NCBI RefSeq assembly: GCF_900182745.1
Contig: NZ_FXTY01000011.1
Coordinates: forward strand, 40,695-104,694
Reading direction: 5' to 3'
Length of the DNA: 64,000 nucleotides
Origin: Shimia sagamensis
Lineage (GTDB): Bacteria > Pseudomonadota > Alphaproteobacteria > Rhodobacterales > Rhodobacteraceae
Within the stretch, counting starts at the first letter, position 1; each line of letters starts with the position of its first letter. Below are positions 9,753 to 18,805 of the stretch, one piece after another. The notes under the pieces were generated by a model. The model was not told the origin of the DNA and searched no databases. It saw only the letters and a program-made list of their open reading frames with translations. Position numbers and translations under genes: made by a program.

Positions 9753-10078
9753 GAGAATTCCCTCCACGACCAATTTGGAATTTTGGCCGAGATTTTATCT
9801 TTGATATCCTGTGGCGGTTCCAGCGTTTGCGCAGCATAGGTCCCAAACACCTCCAGCGTCGTTGTGGAGCGTGCCGCGTGGAAGAACTTGCCGCAGCCGG
9901 ATGCATGCCGCCACCGTTCCAAATGCACCCCTTTGGGGTTCTCGCGCATAAAGAGGTAGCTTTCAAAGTCCGCGTCGTCAGAGCCGGGGCCAAAGCGTTT
10001 CAGATGGGCCTCACCTTCGGCGTGAAGCTCGGTTTCCTCGGCCCAGACGCCGCAATAGGGACATTGAAGGGTTAGCAT
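9749..10078 (-). CDS. soxD: Sarcosine oxidase, delta subunit
   Basis: A 109-residue zinc-binding subunit. The N-terminus has the CPYCG half of a zinc knuckle and the middle RHASGCGKFFHAARS block supplies the remaining Cys/His ligands. It is in the usual soxBDAG order, coupled to soxA by ATGA. Confidence 0.9.
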   Translation of the reverse strand: MLTLQCPYCGVWAEETELHAEGEAHLKRFGPGSDDADFESYLFMRENPKGVHLERWRHASGCGKFFHAARSTTTLEVFGTYAAQTLEPPQDIKDKISAKIPNWSWREFS

Positions 10079-10113
10079 TGAAACTCTCCCGTTTCATTCC
10101 TAGGTTGATTGTT

Positions 10114-10314
10114 ATGGAAACAAGCACCGTTATTAATTGGATTATGTTCTCGAGTGTGCCCGTGGGCGCGCTCGTAATTTGGCTGTACTACCGGCGCCAG
10201 CGTAAAGTGCCCGAACAACAATCGCATCAGCCGCACAGCAAATTGACGTCCAACAACAGCGCTGAGATCTCTAACAGCCATCAGGTTGGTGCCAGCTATC
10301 AAGGGTCGGAATAA
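10114..10314 (+). CDS. Possible small single-pass membrane protein
   Basis: A 66-residue frame inside the otherwise empty gap between the sarcosine oxidase genes soxB and soxD, on the opposite strand. It has a convincing transmembrane segment (INWIMFSSVPVGALVIWLYY), a basic stop-transfer RRQRK and a polar tail rich in Gln, Ser, His and Asn. Third-position GC is higher than in the competing minus-strand frame. Against it: only a weak ribosome site and antisense placement inside an operon. A frame to 10078 adds 12 codons. No family recognised. Confidence 0.38.
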   Translation: METSTVINWIMFSSVPVGALVIWLYYRRQRKVPEQQSHQPHSKLTSNNSAEISNSHQVGASYQGSE

Positions 10315-10337
10315 AGGCACATCTTTAAGCGCTGACA

Positions 10338-11585
10338 TCAGTGAGCCACCCCTGCTGCAACGCTCTCGTCGATAAACCGGCCTTCGATAAACCGTTCCAT
10401 GCCAAACTCAGCCGCCAGCGGCCCCGGCTCGCCTTTGGCGATCAGTTCGGCTGTTGCCCAGCCGCCACCCGGAATGGCTTTGAAGCCGCCAGTGCCCCAG
10501 CCTGCGTTGATGAAGCAATTGCCCAGTGGCGTCTTGCCGATCACCGGAGAGCGGTCGCCGGTCACATCCACGATGCCGCCCCACTGACGCAGCATTTTAA
10601 GGCGGCTGACCATCGGGAAGGTTTCGCAGAGCGCCCGTACGGTTTCCTCAACATGATGAAAGCTGCCGCGTTGGGTGTAGTTATTGAACCCATCGGTGCC
10701 GCCGCCAATCACCATCTCACCTTTGTCTGACTGAGACATATAGCCATGCACGGTGTTGGCCATCACCACCACATCCATGCAAGGTTTGATGGGCTCTGAC
10801 ACCAGCGCCTGTAGTGCGACGCTTTCCATCGGCAGACGGAAACCCGCCATATTGGCCAAATCGCCGGAATTGCCCGCCACAACAAGCCCTAGCTTATCAC
10901 AGTCGATGGGGCCTTTGGTGGTGTCGACACCCACCACATTGCCACCTTCAGAACGTACACCAACCACTTCACATTTCTGGATAATATCCATTCCCATGTC
11001 GGAACAGGCACGGGCATAGCCCCAGGCCACCGCATCATGGCGGCCAGTGCCACCGCGCGCCTGCCAGAGGCCACCAAGAACTGGATAGCGTGGACCATCG
11101 ATGTTGATGATCGGCACCAATTCTTTCACACGCTCCGGCCCGATGAACTCGGTTGGTACGCCTTGCAGAGCATTGGCATGGGCCGTGCGCTGATAGCCGC
11201 GCACCTCATGTTCGGTCTGCGCCAGCATGATCACACCGCGCGGCGAGAACATGACGTTGTAATTTAGGTCCTGGCTCATGGTCTCATAAAGAGAGCGCGC
11301 CTTTTCATAAAGCGCAGCGGAGCTGTCCTGCAGGTAGTTTGAGCGGATGATGGTGGTGTTACGTCCGGTGTTGCCGCCTCCGAGCCAGCCTTTCTCGATA
11401 ATGGCGACATTGGTGATTCCGAAGTTTTTGCCCAGATAGAACGCAGTCGCGAGGCCATGGCCACCGGCGCCCACAATGATCACGTCATACTTCTTCTTAG
11501 GTTCCGGAGAGCGCCAAGCGCGTTCCCAGCCGGTGTGGAACCGGGCGGCTTCGCGGGCGATGGCAAAGGCTGAATATTTTCTCAT
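10338..11585 (-). CDS. soxB: Sarcosine oxidase, beta subunit
   Basis: A 415-residue flavoprotein catalysing the oxidation step of sarcosine demethylation. It has the FAD-binding fold near the N-terminus (DVIIVGAGGHGLATAFYLG), the GGGNTGRNTTIIRSNYL block typical of heterotetrameric SoxB, and a C-terminal AGWGTGGFKAIPGGG motif for the flavin phosphates. It is the first gene of the soxBDAG operon. Unlike in most such operons, a 259-bp gap separates it from soxD. Confidence 0.94.
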   Translation of the reverse strand: MRKYSAFAIAREAARFHTGWERAWRSPEPKKKYDVIIVGAGGHGLATAFYLGKNFGITNVAIIEKGWLGGGNTGRNTTIIRSNYLQDSSAALYEKARSLYETMSQDLNYNVMFSPRGVIMLAQTEHEVRGYQRTAHANALQGVPTEFIGPERVKELVPIINIDGPRYPVLGGLWQARGGTGRHDAVAWGYARACSDMGMDIIQKCEVVGVRSEGGNVVGVDTTKGPIDCDKLGLVVAGNSGDLANMAGFRLPMESVALQALVSEPIKPCMDVVVMANTVHGYMSQSDKGEMVIGGGTDGFNNYTQRGSFHHVEETVRALCETFPMVSRLKMLRQWGGIVDVTGDRSPVIGKTPLGNCFINAGWGTGGFKAIPGGGWATAELIAKGEPGPLAAEFGMERFIEGRFIDESVAAGVAH

Positions 11586-11762
11586 GAGCGTGATTCCGAA
11601 TTGGAGGCAACTTCTCTCAGTTTATGAACTTTTTGGTAATGTGGTCACCACGGTTAAAGCGCCTATTTGCGCCCCGGTTGCGACATGTCGCGCCGGAAGT
11701 CGATTTTCCCTTTCAGCCACCGGTGTGCGGCACTACATGTGGGTCACCACTTTGGAGGCCAC
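11586..11762. promoter_or_regulatory. Divergent promoter region soxB / ccmI
   Basis: 177 bp between divergently transcribed genes must hold the promoters of the sarcosine oxidase operon and of ccmI. A GGAGG ribosome site precedes ccmI. No operator with convincing symmetry was identified. Confidence 0.5.
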
Positions 11763-13004
11763 ATGATTTTCTGGATTGCTGCAGCTGCCCTTGCCCTTGT
11801 CACCGCCGGTTTGTTTGCGCTCGCATTAATGCGCCGCGCGGAGGACGAAGAGCACCCCGCCGCTTATGATTTGCAGGTCTATCGCGACCAGCTCAAAGAG
11901 GTCGACAAAGACAAGGCGCGCGGTGTGATCGGCGATGAAGACGCCGCCCGCATGAAAACCGAGATTTCGCGCCGCATACTGGCGGCTGACGCGCAGATGC
12001 AAGAAACCATGAGTGATGAGACAGGTGGTGGCCGCAAATCCATGGTGGTTGCCGTTGTACTGGCACTGGTGGTTTTTGGCAGTAGCTTTGGTCTCTATTA
12101 TAAACTGGGCGCACCGGGTTACCGCGATATGCCGCTGCAAGAACGTGCAGCCGAAGCACAGGCACGTCGGGACAATCGAGACAGTCAGTCGGTGGCAGAA
12201 ACCAAAGTGCCGCCACGTCCAGCCGTGGACGCGGGTGAAGAGTTCCTGGAGTTGATGACCAAGCTGCGTGCCGCCGTGAAGGAAAACCCAAACGATCTGC
12301 AGGGTCAGGAGCTTTTGGCCCGCAACGAAGCCAACCTTGGCAACATGCCAGCCGCTTACGCCGCACAGGCCAAGGTCATTGAACTCAAAGGCGCAGACGT
12401 CACCGCAGGTGATTATGTGCTACACGCCAATCTGCTGATTTCGGCGGCTGGGGATTATGTGTCACCGGAAGCGGAGCAAAGCCTCACCAAAGCCTTGGAG
12501 CTGGACCCGTTTAACAATCTGGGGCGCTATTACATGGGTCTGATGATGTGGCAGACCGGTCGTCCTGATGCGACTTTCCGCATTTGGGATCAAGTCCTGC
12601 GCCAAAGCCCAAATGACGCCCCGTGGGTGCCGTCCATTCGCAAAACCATCACCGAATTGGCCTGGTATGCCGGCATTGACTACAAAATGCCCGCACCGGT
12701 GCCGACCCATAATCCGGACGGCCTGTCCGGCCCGTCTGCTGAAGACATGGAGGCAGCCGGAGAGCTGGATGTGGAAGACCGTCAAGCGATGATCCAAGGC
12801 ATGGTGGACCAGCTGTCTGATCGGTTGGCCACCGAAGGCGGTACGCCACAGGAATGGGCGCAGTTGATTGGTGCGTATGGTGTGATGGGCAACACAGAGC
12901 GTGCGCAGGCCATCTGGGCCGAAGCGCAACAGGTGTTTGCCGAAGTCCCCGAGGCGCTGGAGATTGTCCGCGCCGGTGCCGCACAGGCCGGTGTGCTACA
13001 GTGA
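11763..13004 (+). CDS. ccmI: Cytochrome c biogenesis protein CcmI
   Basis: A 413-residue haem-ligation factor. It has two N-terminal membrane helices (about 2-22 and 98-118) with a cytoplasmic leucine-zipper-like loop between, then a periplasmic TPR-rich region that presents apocytochrome c to CcmFH. The start at 11763 (MIFWIAAAA) has GGAGG 5 bases upstream; the long upstream extension is not coding in character. It heads a three-gene operon with ruvX and a DUF1289 gene. The many c-type cytochromes of the Sox region would depend on this system. Confidence 0.9.
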   Translation: MIFWIAAAALALVTAGLFALALMRRAEDEEHPAAYDLQVYRDQLKEVDKDKARGVIGDEDAARMKTEISRRILAADAQMQETMSDETGGGRKSMVVAVVLALVVFGSSFGLYYKLGAPGYRDMPLQERAAEAQARRDNRDSQSVAETKVPPRPAVDAGEEFLELMTKLRAAVKENPNDLQGQELLARNEANLGNMPAAYAAQAKVIELKGADVTAGDYVLHANLLISAAGDYVSPEAEQSLTKALELDPFNNLGRYYMGLMMWQTGRPDATFRIWDQVLRQSPNDAPWVPSIRKTITELAWYAGIDYKMPAPVPTHNPDGLSGPSAEDMEAAGELDVEDRQAMIQGMVDQLSDRLATEGGTPQEWAQLIGAYGVMGNTERAQAIWAEAQQVFAEVPEALEIVRAGAAQAGVLQ

Positions 13005-13483
13005 GCGAGATCTACCAATCTATCGAAGAAATGGCCCCGCAGCTGGCCCCGATGCAGGCGCTGATGGGATTGGACCTCGGCACAAAAACCATTGGTGTGG
13101 CGGTCAGTGACAGTTTCCGCTCTGTGGCCACGCCGATTGAAACCGTGAAGCGTAAGAAGTTTGGCGCGGATGCGCAGCGGCTGATTGAAATTGCCAATGA
13201 TCGCAGCATTGGCGGGATCATCCTTGGGTTGCCAATGAACATGGATGGCAGTGAAGGCCCACGGGCGCAATCCACCCGCGCTTTTGCCCGAAACCTCTCT
13301 GCGTTGGTCGAGGTACCAATTGGCTTCTGGGATGAGCGCTTGTCCACTGTTGCAGCCGAAAGGGCGCTATTGGAGGCGGATACGTCACGCAAACGTCGCG
13401 CAGAGGTGATCGACCATGTGGCAGCCTCGTATATCCTGCAGGGAGTACTGGACCGGCTGAGCCATCTTGGGAGCGCATTGTGA
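13001..13483 (+). CDS. ruvX: Putative pre-16S rRNA nuclease / Holliday junction resolvase-like RuvX
   Basis: A 160-residue RNase H-fold protein (YqgF family). MGLDLGTKTIGVAVSD carries the first catalytic Asp, GLPMNMDGSEGP and the FWDERLSTVAAERAL block carry the remaining family motifs. The GTG at 13001 overlaps the ccmI stop; the ATG at 13031 is an alternative giving 150 residues. Confidence 0.9.
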   Translation: MSEIYQSIEEMAPQLAPMQALMGLDLGTKTIGVAVSDSFRSVATPIETVKRKKFGADAQRLIEIANDRSIGGIILGLPMNMDGSEGPRAQSTRAFARNLSALVEVPIGFWDERLSTVAAERALLEADTSRKRRAEVIDHVAASYILQGVLDRLSHLGSAL

Positions 13484-13713
13484 GCAAAGACATCGTGTGG
13501 AAACGCAGCGAAGTGGAAAGCCCGTGCATACAAGTCTGCGTTGTGCACCCCGAAGAGCGGATTTGCACCGGCTGCTTGCGCAGCATTGATGAAATCACCC
13601 GCTGGTCAAAGATGGCACCCGATGAGCGCAGCGAAATCATGGCAGAGCTGCCCACCCGCGCACCACGTTTGAAAAAGCGTCGAGGGGGCCGGAACGCGCG
13701 CCTAAAGCGCTAA
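13480..13713 (+). CDS. DUF1289 family cysteine-motif protein
   Basis: A 77-residue protein beginning at a GTG that overlaps the ruvX stop by four bases. The family signature is the pair SPCIQVCVVHP and CTGCLRSIDEI, four Cys residues likely to bind a metal. The C-terminal KKRRGG tail is strongly basic. The family's function is not established. Confidence 0.85.
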   Translation: MSKDIVWKRSEVESPCIQVCVVHPEERICTGCLRSIDEITRWSKMAPDERSEIMAELPTRAPRLKKRRGGRNARLKR

Positions 13714-13734
13714 GGCCACGCAACAGCTCAAACA

Positions 13735-13762
13735 AAAAGCGCGCCCGAAAAAGCGCGCTTTT
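13735..13762. terminator. Bidirectional intrinsic terminator
   Basis: GCGCGC (13739-13744) pairs with GCGCGC (13753-13758), with an A-run before and a T-run after. It serves the ccmI operon on the plus strand and the RTX gene on the minus strand. Confidence 0.88.
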
Positions 13763-13781
13763 GTCATTTTGAGGAGACGTC

Positions 13782-14786
13782 CTACAACACCTCTACCGAA
13801 GGCTCGAACTCCGGCTCTATGTAGCGAGACTCAACAACCGACACGTGGCTTATATTCATGCCAGGCCCGTAAACGGAGGCCATCGGTTCACCATCGTAAG
13901 TGACCGTAAACCAGCCTTCTCCTTTGTCAGGATCAGGATCCACTGCCACAGTGCCATCAGCAAAACTCCCAGGAGTTCCGCTTTCTGACACCCATTCCGG
14001 CACGTGAATCTCAAAGACATCTTCTGTGACGTCGAAATCCTCCACTACTGGCAGATTGTCTGGGTCTATCCATGTGCCAGAGGCAAACGTGTCGGCGCCC
14101 TCTCCGCCTTCAGCAATATCGCCAGAGCCCATAATTAAGGTGTCATCCCCCTCATCACCCCGCATCGTGTCAACATCCTGAGCGCTGCTATGTGGCTGCC
14201 CTACAATATGGAATTCGTTGAAACTGTCTTCGACCCCCCAAAAGACATCGTTTCCAGAACCACCTTCCATGCTGTCCGTGCCATCGCCGCCAATTAACGT
14301 GTCGTTGCCACGTCCCCCTATCAGGGTGTCTTCACCGTCCTCGCCATACAGGCTGTCGTCAGAAGTTTGACCGGAGAGATGATCATCTCCCTTGCCGCCT
14401 TCCAGCGTGTCAGCGCTGTTACCGCCCCATAGCGAGTCATTGCCAGCACCACCGATCAGGCTGTCTTCGCCGTCGTCACCAAGAAGGCTGTCGTTTCCTT
14501 CGCCGCCGTCTACCCTATCATTGCCATCGCCAGCAGAAATCGAGTCGTCACCTGCAAGGCCTGAAACAACATCGTCACCGGCAAGCGCGTCGATCTGTTC
14601 ACTAAGTTCGGTACCCGAAAGATTTTCAGCGTCTTCTGTCCCAGTGATTGGGGGACCGATAGGTACAACTTCCGGTTCCTCCGGCTCTCGAGTTTCTGGC
14701 TCATTGTCCATGTCTTCGGATTCTGAGCCGCTAAACACCATTGTGCCACCGAAGGCAGCAAGCCCTAACAGTAATAGTAAATGCAC
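13782..14786 (-). CDS. RTX-type calcium-binding protein with N-terminal membrane anchor (paralogue 1)
   Basis: A 334-residue protein. Residues 1-18 form a short hydrophobic leader, followed by an acidic Glu/Pro linker, then about residues 65-180 of tandem glycine/aspartate nonapeptides of the GGxGxD type (for example [25 protein letters not shown]) that fold into a calcium-bound beta-roll. The C-terminal third (from [18 protein letters not shown]) is shared with the neighbouring paralogue. An N-terminal anchor is unusual for RTX proteins, which normally rely on a C-terminal type I secretion signal. No type I exporter is adjacent. Confidence 0.8.
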   Translation of the reverse strand: MHLLLLLGLAAFGGTMVFSGSESEDMDNEPETREPEEPEVVPIGPPITGTEDAENLSGTELSEQIDALAGDDVVSGLAGDDSISAGDGNDRVDGGEGNDSLLGDDGEDSLIGGAGNDSLWGGNSADTLEGGKGDDHLSGQTSDDSLYGEDGEDTLIGGRGNDTLIGGDGTDSMEGGSGNDVFWGVEDSFNEFHIVGQPHSSAQDVDTMRGDEGDDTLIMGSGDIAEGGEGADTFASGTWIDPDNLPVVEDFDVTEDVFEIHVPEWVSESGTPGSFADGTVAVDPDPDKGEGWFTVTYDGEPMASVYGPGMNISHVSVVESRYIEPEFEPSVEVL

Positions 14787-15120
14787 CTTAATACCCTTAA
14801 TTCGAAGCAGAACGACCTTAACTGCACTCTTCTTTCAAAGCAACCTTAAGTAGAATGGCTGTTGAGATCCAATCCTTTAAATCGTCCAAGCAGACTCGAC
14901 ACTTTTCAGTTTTGACGAAATCGACTAACGGCAGCCTTTCCAGCGTGTCGAATGCAGAGACATTTAACCAACCATTCGCTCGACCAAGCTGACGTCACCG
15001 TGGTCGGAGCCTAATCGCCAAATGTCGCTGACACACCACAGCCCCAGTCAGGCGCTTTATCAATACAAATAAAAAACGCGCCCACCGGGAGCGCGCTTTT
15101 GTCGTTTATGAGTTACGATC
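14787..15120. other. Intergenic gap between RTX paralogues
   Basis: 334 bp without a credible gene. It should contain the promoter of the downstream RTX paralogue near its left end, and the terminator of the upstream paralogue at its right end. Confidence 0.6.
15072..15100. terminator. Intrinsic terminator after RTX paralogue 2
   Basis: CGCGC (15077-15081) pairs with GCGCG (15091-15095), flanked by an A-run on the left and a T-run on the right. It resembles the terminator that follows paralogue 1, consistent with duplication of the whole gene unit. Confidence 0.75.
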
Positions 15121-16461
15121 TTATGGGGTCGCAACCGGCACTGCCGAGGCTACCACGTCAGTTTCCACAACCGACACATTGGCTGGTGTCATACCTGCGC
15201 CAAAGACTGTGGCAACGGGAACGCCGTCATAGGAGACCGTGAACCAACCTTCACCAGCGTCCGCATCTGCATCTACCGTCACAGTGCCAGAGCCTTCTCC
15301 TTCAGGAACCAGAACCGCAAAGACGTCTTCTGCAACGTCAAAGTCTTCAATGACAGGCAAGTTGTCTGGGTCTACCCAAGTGCCCGACGCAAAGGTATCG
15401 GCCCCCGCACCGCCTTCGGCCACATCGCCGGACCCAAGGATGAAGGTGTCATCGCCAACGCCACCGCGCATAGTGTCAGCATCAAGCACGTCAGTGGTTG
15501 CAATCATGTCGTCGTCGGAGCCGTCTTCCACACCAACAAAGACGTCATTGCCAAGTCCACCTTCCATGCTGTCCTCGCCAACGCCGCCAATCAGCGTGTC
15601 GGTACCGCGACCACCCAGAAGCGTGTCCGCTCCCGCGCCACCGTTGAGGCTATCATCAGAGGTCTGCCCGGAGAGGTGATCATCACCCTCGCCGCCTTCC
15701 AGCGTGTCATCGCTGTTGCCGCCCCAGAGCGAGTCATTGCCTTCGCCGCCAATCATGCTGTCGTTGCCGTCACCACCCAGCAGGCTGTCAGCCCCTTCGC
15801 CGCCATCCAGCGTGTCGTTGCCATCTTCGCCAGCCAGAGCGTCGTTACCCAATCCACCAGAAAGGGAATCTAGCCCCAAACCACCAAGCAGACTGTCATC
15901 ATCGTCACCACCCTCAAGCGTGTCGTTACCCCAACCACCTAAAAGCGTGTCAGCGCCGGCATCACCGGTCAAACTGTCATCCGACGTGCCACCACCCATA
16001 AGGTCGTTACCGTCACCACCGACTAGAGTGTCCGCATCGTTGCCGCCGGAGATTTTGTCGTCGCCCTCGCCACCATCCACAGAATCGCTGCCGTCCCCGG
16101 CCAGAATTGTGTCGTCGCCGGCAAGGCCGGTTACAACATCCGCGCCCGCGGCCGCGTCAATCCTCTCCCCTTCTTCGGTGCCCGCAAGCGTGTCCGCTTC
16201 ATCAGTGCCGGTGATTGGGTCCGCTGTCGTGGTCGGGTCGCCAGTCGTGGTTGGGTCACCGGTTGTGGTTGGATCGTCGCCAGTCGTGGTTGGGTCACCG
16301 GTTGTGGTTGGATCGTCGCCAGTCGTGGTTGGGTCACCAGTTGTGGTCGGGTCGTCGTTTGTGTCCGGCTCTGCGCCGTCATCGTCATCGTCATCGGTAA
16401 TTTCATAAATCAGCGCGCCACCTAAGACCGCCAGGCCCAAAATCCAAAGTAATTGCATCAC
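15121..16461 (-). CDS. RTX-type calcium-binding protein with N-terminal membrane anchor (paralogue 2)
   Basis: A 446-residue paralogue of the preceding RTX protein. It has a hydrophobic anchor ([16 protein letters not shown]), an aspartate run, then a threonine-rich linker of repeated [13 protein letters not shown] units encoded by tandem DNA repeats. About twice as many GGxGxD nonapeptides follow as in paralogue 1. The C-terminal domain from [18 protein letters not shown] matches paralogue 1 closely, so the pair probably arose by duplication followed by repeat expansion or loss. Calcium-dependent surface or periplasmic function is inferred from the repeats. Confidence 0.82.
   Translation of the reverse strand: MMQLLWILGLAVLGGALIYEITDDDDDDGAEPDTNDDPTTTGDPTTTGDDPTTTGDPTTTGDDPTTTGDPTTTGDPTTTADPITGTDEADTLAGTEEGERIDAAAGADVVTGLAGDDTILAGDGSDSVDGGEGDDKISGGNDADTLVGGDGNDLMGGGTSDDSLTGDAGADTLLGGWGNDTLEGGDDDDSLLGGLGLDSLSGGLGNDALAGEDGNDTLDGGEGADSLLGGDGNDSMIGGEGNDSLWGGNSDDTLEGGEGDDHLSGQTSDDSLNGGAGADTLLGGRGTDTLIGGVGEDSMEGGLGNDVFVGVEDGSDDDMIATTDVLDADTMRGGVGDDTFILGSGDVAEGGAGADTFASGTWVDPDNLPVIEDFDVAEDVFAVLVPEGEGSGTVTVDADADAGEGWFTVSYDGVPVATVFGAGMTPANVSVVETDVVASAVPVATP
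16261..16338. repeat. Two perfect 39-bp tandem repeats in an RTX linker
   Basis: Positions 16261-16299 and 16300-16338 are identical, with degenerate partial copies on both sides (about 16216-16260 and 16339-16358). The unit is 13 codons, so copy-number change by slippage would alter linker length without a frameshift. Confidence 0.92.
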
Positions 16462-16830
16462 TTACACCCATAATCCGAAATGAATTTCCTAAACTCTACA
16501 CAAATTTTATTGAAATTTTAAGCGGCCATTTTGTTACGATGCCGACTTCGAAACAATGCGAGCGAAGTTGTTCCAAACGTTTCCAACATAGAAACGTGAC
16601 CTCGGGTTTTGCCCACCTATAGGTGAAAAATTTGCGACTTAATCGCCACCGATGCCCCGACTTTTTTGAGTTTGGCTGGGACACGTACTTCGGGGTGCCT
16701 CTCAGACAGGCCTTTGTGAGTCGGAGAAACTGCACGCCGATTCGTCTTATTGATTATACTCAAGCCTAGTATCCACCTATGGCGGAGCTTAGCTGACATC
16801 AGGCCAACCGCCAGCGCATAAAAGGTGGAG
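16462..16830. other. Intergenic region, no gene recognised
   Basis: 369 bp upstream of RTX paralogue 2 and downstream of the TSUP gene. Short minus-strand frames exist (for example 16496-16735), but they have neither family resemblance nor a ribosome site. The AT-rich part near 16490-16530 is a plausible promoter zone for the RTX gene. Confidence 0.55.
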
Positions 16831-17658
16831 TCACAACCCCGCCGCCTTACGCAGCATGTTCAGCGCCACCAGGGTCAAAAACACCGCAAACACACGTTTG
16901 AGGGGCTTGGGATCCATCGCATGCGCCAATCTAACACCCAACGGCGCAGTCAAAAGCGTCATCATTATGATCAGGCCAAATGCCACCATATTCACTGCCC
17001 CCACCGTGAACGGCGGGCGGGTCGCTGGATCAATCTCCATAAACAGAAAGCCAATCACAGCGGGCACAGCGATGGTCACGCCAAAGCCTGCTGCCGTGGC
17101 CACTGCGCGGTGGATTGGCACGTTAAACAGCGTCATCAGCGGCACACCAAAACTGCCACCGCCGATGCCCATCAAAACCGACAAAAACCCAACACACGGA
17201 CTTACAATCGCCCGAGCAAGCCCGTTGGGCATAGCCAGCCCCAACCGCCAATGTGCCTTGCCCAGCCCCATATAAGCGCCAATCACAAACGCCAGAGTCC
17301 CAAACACAATCTGCAAAGTCACCGAGCGCAAATTGGCAGCAACCAGCACACCAATGAAAGCGCCAACCACAATGCCCGGCGCCCAGGTGCGCAAGATGTC
17401 CCAATCCACAGCACTTTTTTTGTTGTGGCTGGCAACAGACCGTAGCGACGTCACAATGATGGTCGCCAGTGAAGTGGCCAAGCAGACCTGCATCAGTTGC
17501 GGACCATCATAACCAAGCGCTTGAAACGCATAGAAAAAGGCCGGCACCAGCACGATGCCTCCACCAACGCCAAGCAGCCCCGCCAACACGCCGGCAACGC
17601 CGCCAATTACCAGTAAAAGCAGCAGCATTTGAAAAAGCAAAGCAGGATCGTGGGCCAT
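16831..17658 (-). CDS. TauE/SafE (TSUP) family permease
   Basis: A 275-residue membrane protein with about eight hydrophobic segments. The N-terminal GLLGVGGGIVLVPAFFYAFQ and the second-half GIGGGSFGVPLMTLFNVP are the duplicated TSUP motifs. Family members move sulfite, sulfoacetate or other organosulfur anions; substrate cannot be decided here. The start at 17658 has GGAGAG upstream. The Sox region 16 kb away makes a sulfur-compound role attractive but is not evidence. Confidence 0.83.
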   Translation of the reverse strand: MAHDPALLFQMLLLLLVIGGVAGVLAGLLGVGGGIVLVPAFFYAFQALGYDGPQLMQVCLATSLATIIVTSLRSVASHNKKSAVDWDILRTWAPGIVVGAFIGVLVAANLRSVTLQIVFGTLAFVIGAYMGLGKAHWRLGLAMPNGLARAIVSPCVGFLSVLMGIGGGSFGVPLMTLFNVPIHRAVATAAGFGVTIAVPAVIGFLFMEIDPATRPPFTVGAVNMVAFGLIIMMTLLTAPLGVRLAHAMDPKPLKRVFAVFLTLVALNMLRKAAGL

Positions 17659-17736
17659 AAGTCTCTCCGGGGAACGGTTGCGCAGCGAGATAAAGCGGAA
17701 AACCTGCGTGTCCGCAAGCAAGGCCCCCGTGCTCGG

Positions 17737-18777
17737 TTACACAGCCGCCTGTGTTACGTTTTGTAAAGCAGCCAGAACGGTGTCGGGGCCCGCCCCTCGG
17801 GTGGTGGCATGCTCCGACAAATAGCGCCGCCAGGCCCGCGCGCCGGGTTTGCCTGCAAACAAGCCCAACATATGACGAGTTATCTGATTGAGCTTACCAC
17901 CTTGTGTGAGGTGCGTTTCGATATATGGCAGCATCTGATGAACAACATGGATCGGATCGGTGTCTGCACCCATTCCATAGATCTCGCGATCCGCAGTGCT
18001 CAATATGTCGGTTGGATTATGGTATGCGGCACGGCCGATCATAACGCCATCCATGCCATGCGCCAAATGGGCAAGCGCTTCTTCTAAAGTCGAAACGCCG
18101 CCATTGATCGACAAATGCAACGCGGGAAAGTCGCGTTTCATTTGATAGACCAACGGGTAGTCCAAGGGCGGAACATCGCGGTTCTCTTTTGGGCTCAACC
18201 CCTTTAGCCACGCCTTGCGCGCATGAATGGAAATGCGTTTAATTCCAGCATCTTGCATCCGACTTATAAAGTCAGGCAGAACCTCTTCGGGTGCTTGATC
18301 ATCTACCCCAATCCGGCATTTGACCGTAATTTCAGCATCCGTTTCTGTCTGCATCGCGCGGACACAGTCAGCCACCAACTCCGGCGCCTTCATCAAGACG
18401 GCGCCAAAAGTGCCAGACTGTACCCGATCAGACGGGCAACCCACGTTGAGATTGATCTCATCATAGCCCGCGTCGGCCCCAAGTTTGGTGGCTTGCGCCA
18501 GTTCCTGTGGATCACTGCCCCCAAGTTGCAACGCCACCGGATATTCATCAACGCTATGATCCAACAAATGCACAGCACCACCGCGTACCAAGGCTGGAGC
18601 TGTGACCATTTCGGTATACAACAAAGTGTTCCGAGACAGCAGTCGGTGAAGATACCGACAATGACGATCCGTCCAATCCATCATGGGCGCAACGGACAAT
18701 CTTGCCGCTTTGGAAACATTGGATTTTTTATTATCTATCAACACGTTGCGTTCCGTTGCTTGTGTTTTCAGTTGCAT
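17737..18777 (-). CDS. dusA: tRNA-dihydrouridine(20/20a) synthase DusA, 5' end replaced by the inserted element
   Basis: An FMN enzyme of about 346 residues reducing uridine in the tRNA D-loop. Visible are the N-terminal SVAPMMDWTDRHCRYLHR, the active-site Cys in NVGCPSDRVQ, and the C-terminal GARAWRRYLSEH block specific to DusA. The segment upstream of about 18674 lies inside the integrated element, so start codon and promoter are supplied by the element; the first roughly 35 codons are not ancestral. Start is ambiguous: ATG 18777, or GTG 18744 with a GGAA-type ribosome site. The catalytic core is intact. Confidence 0.88.
   Translation of the reverse strand: MQLKTQATERNVLIDNKKSNVSKAARLSVAPMMDWTDRHCRYLHRLLSRNTLLYTEMVTAPALVRGGAVHLLDHSVDEYPVALQLGGSDPQELAQATKLGADAGYDEINLNVGCPSDRVQSGTFGAVLMKAPELVADCVRAMQTETDAEITVKCRIGVDDQAPEEVLPDFISRMQDAGIKRISIHARKAWLKGLSPKENRDVPPLDYPLVYQMKRDFPALHLSINGGVSTLEEALAHLAHGMDGVMIGRAAYHNPTDILSTADREIYGMGADTDPIHVVHQMLPYIETHLTQGGKLNQITRHMLGLFAGKPGARAWRRYLSEHATTRGAGPDTVLAALQNVTQAAV
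18674..18684. repeat. Left attachment-site repeat (attL) inside dusA
   Basis: The 11-mer CAATCCATCAT, encoding the MMD part of the DusA APMMDW motif on the minus strand, recurs in the same orientation at 32152-32162. It lies in a 44-bp block (18674-18717) of which 34 positions match 32152-32195. The dusA 5' end is an established integration target for tyrosine-integrase elements. Confidence 0.82.
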
Positions 18778-18805
18778 CTGATGTGGTCCGAATGTGGTCT
18801 GATTG

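Noticed and set aside
10072..10338. 88-codon minus-strand frame between soxB and soxD as a confident gene.
   Set aside because: Despite coupling-type overlaps at both ends, codon use is poor (several rare codons, low third-position GC) and no hydrophobic core or family is visible. It is kept only as an observation.
16261..16338. Possible CRISPR array from the regularly spaced repeats.
   Set aside because: The repeats are directly tandem without spacers, in frame inside a coding sequence, and there are no cas genes.
15704..16408. Ser/Pro-rich plus-strand frame opposite RTX paralogue 2.
   Set aside because: It is the antisense reading of glycine/aspartate repeat codons, not an independent protein.
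16496..16799. Short minus-strand frames in the gap before RTX paralogue 2.
   Set aside because: There is no ribosome site, no conserved pattern and a composition unlike neighbouring genes.
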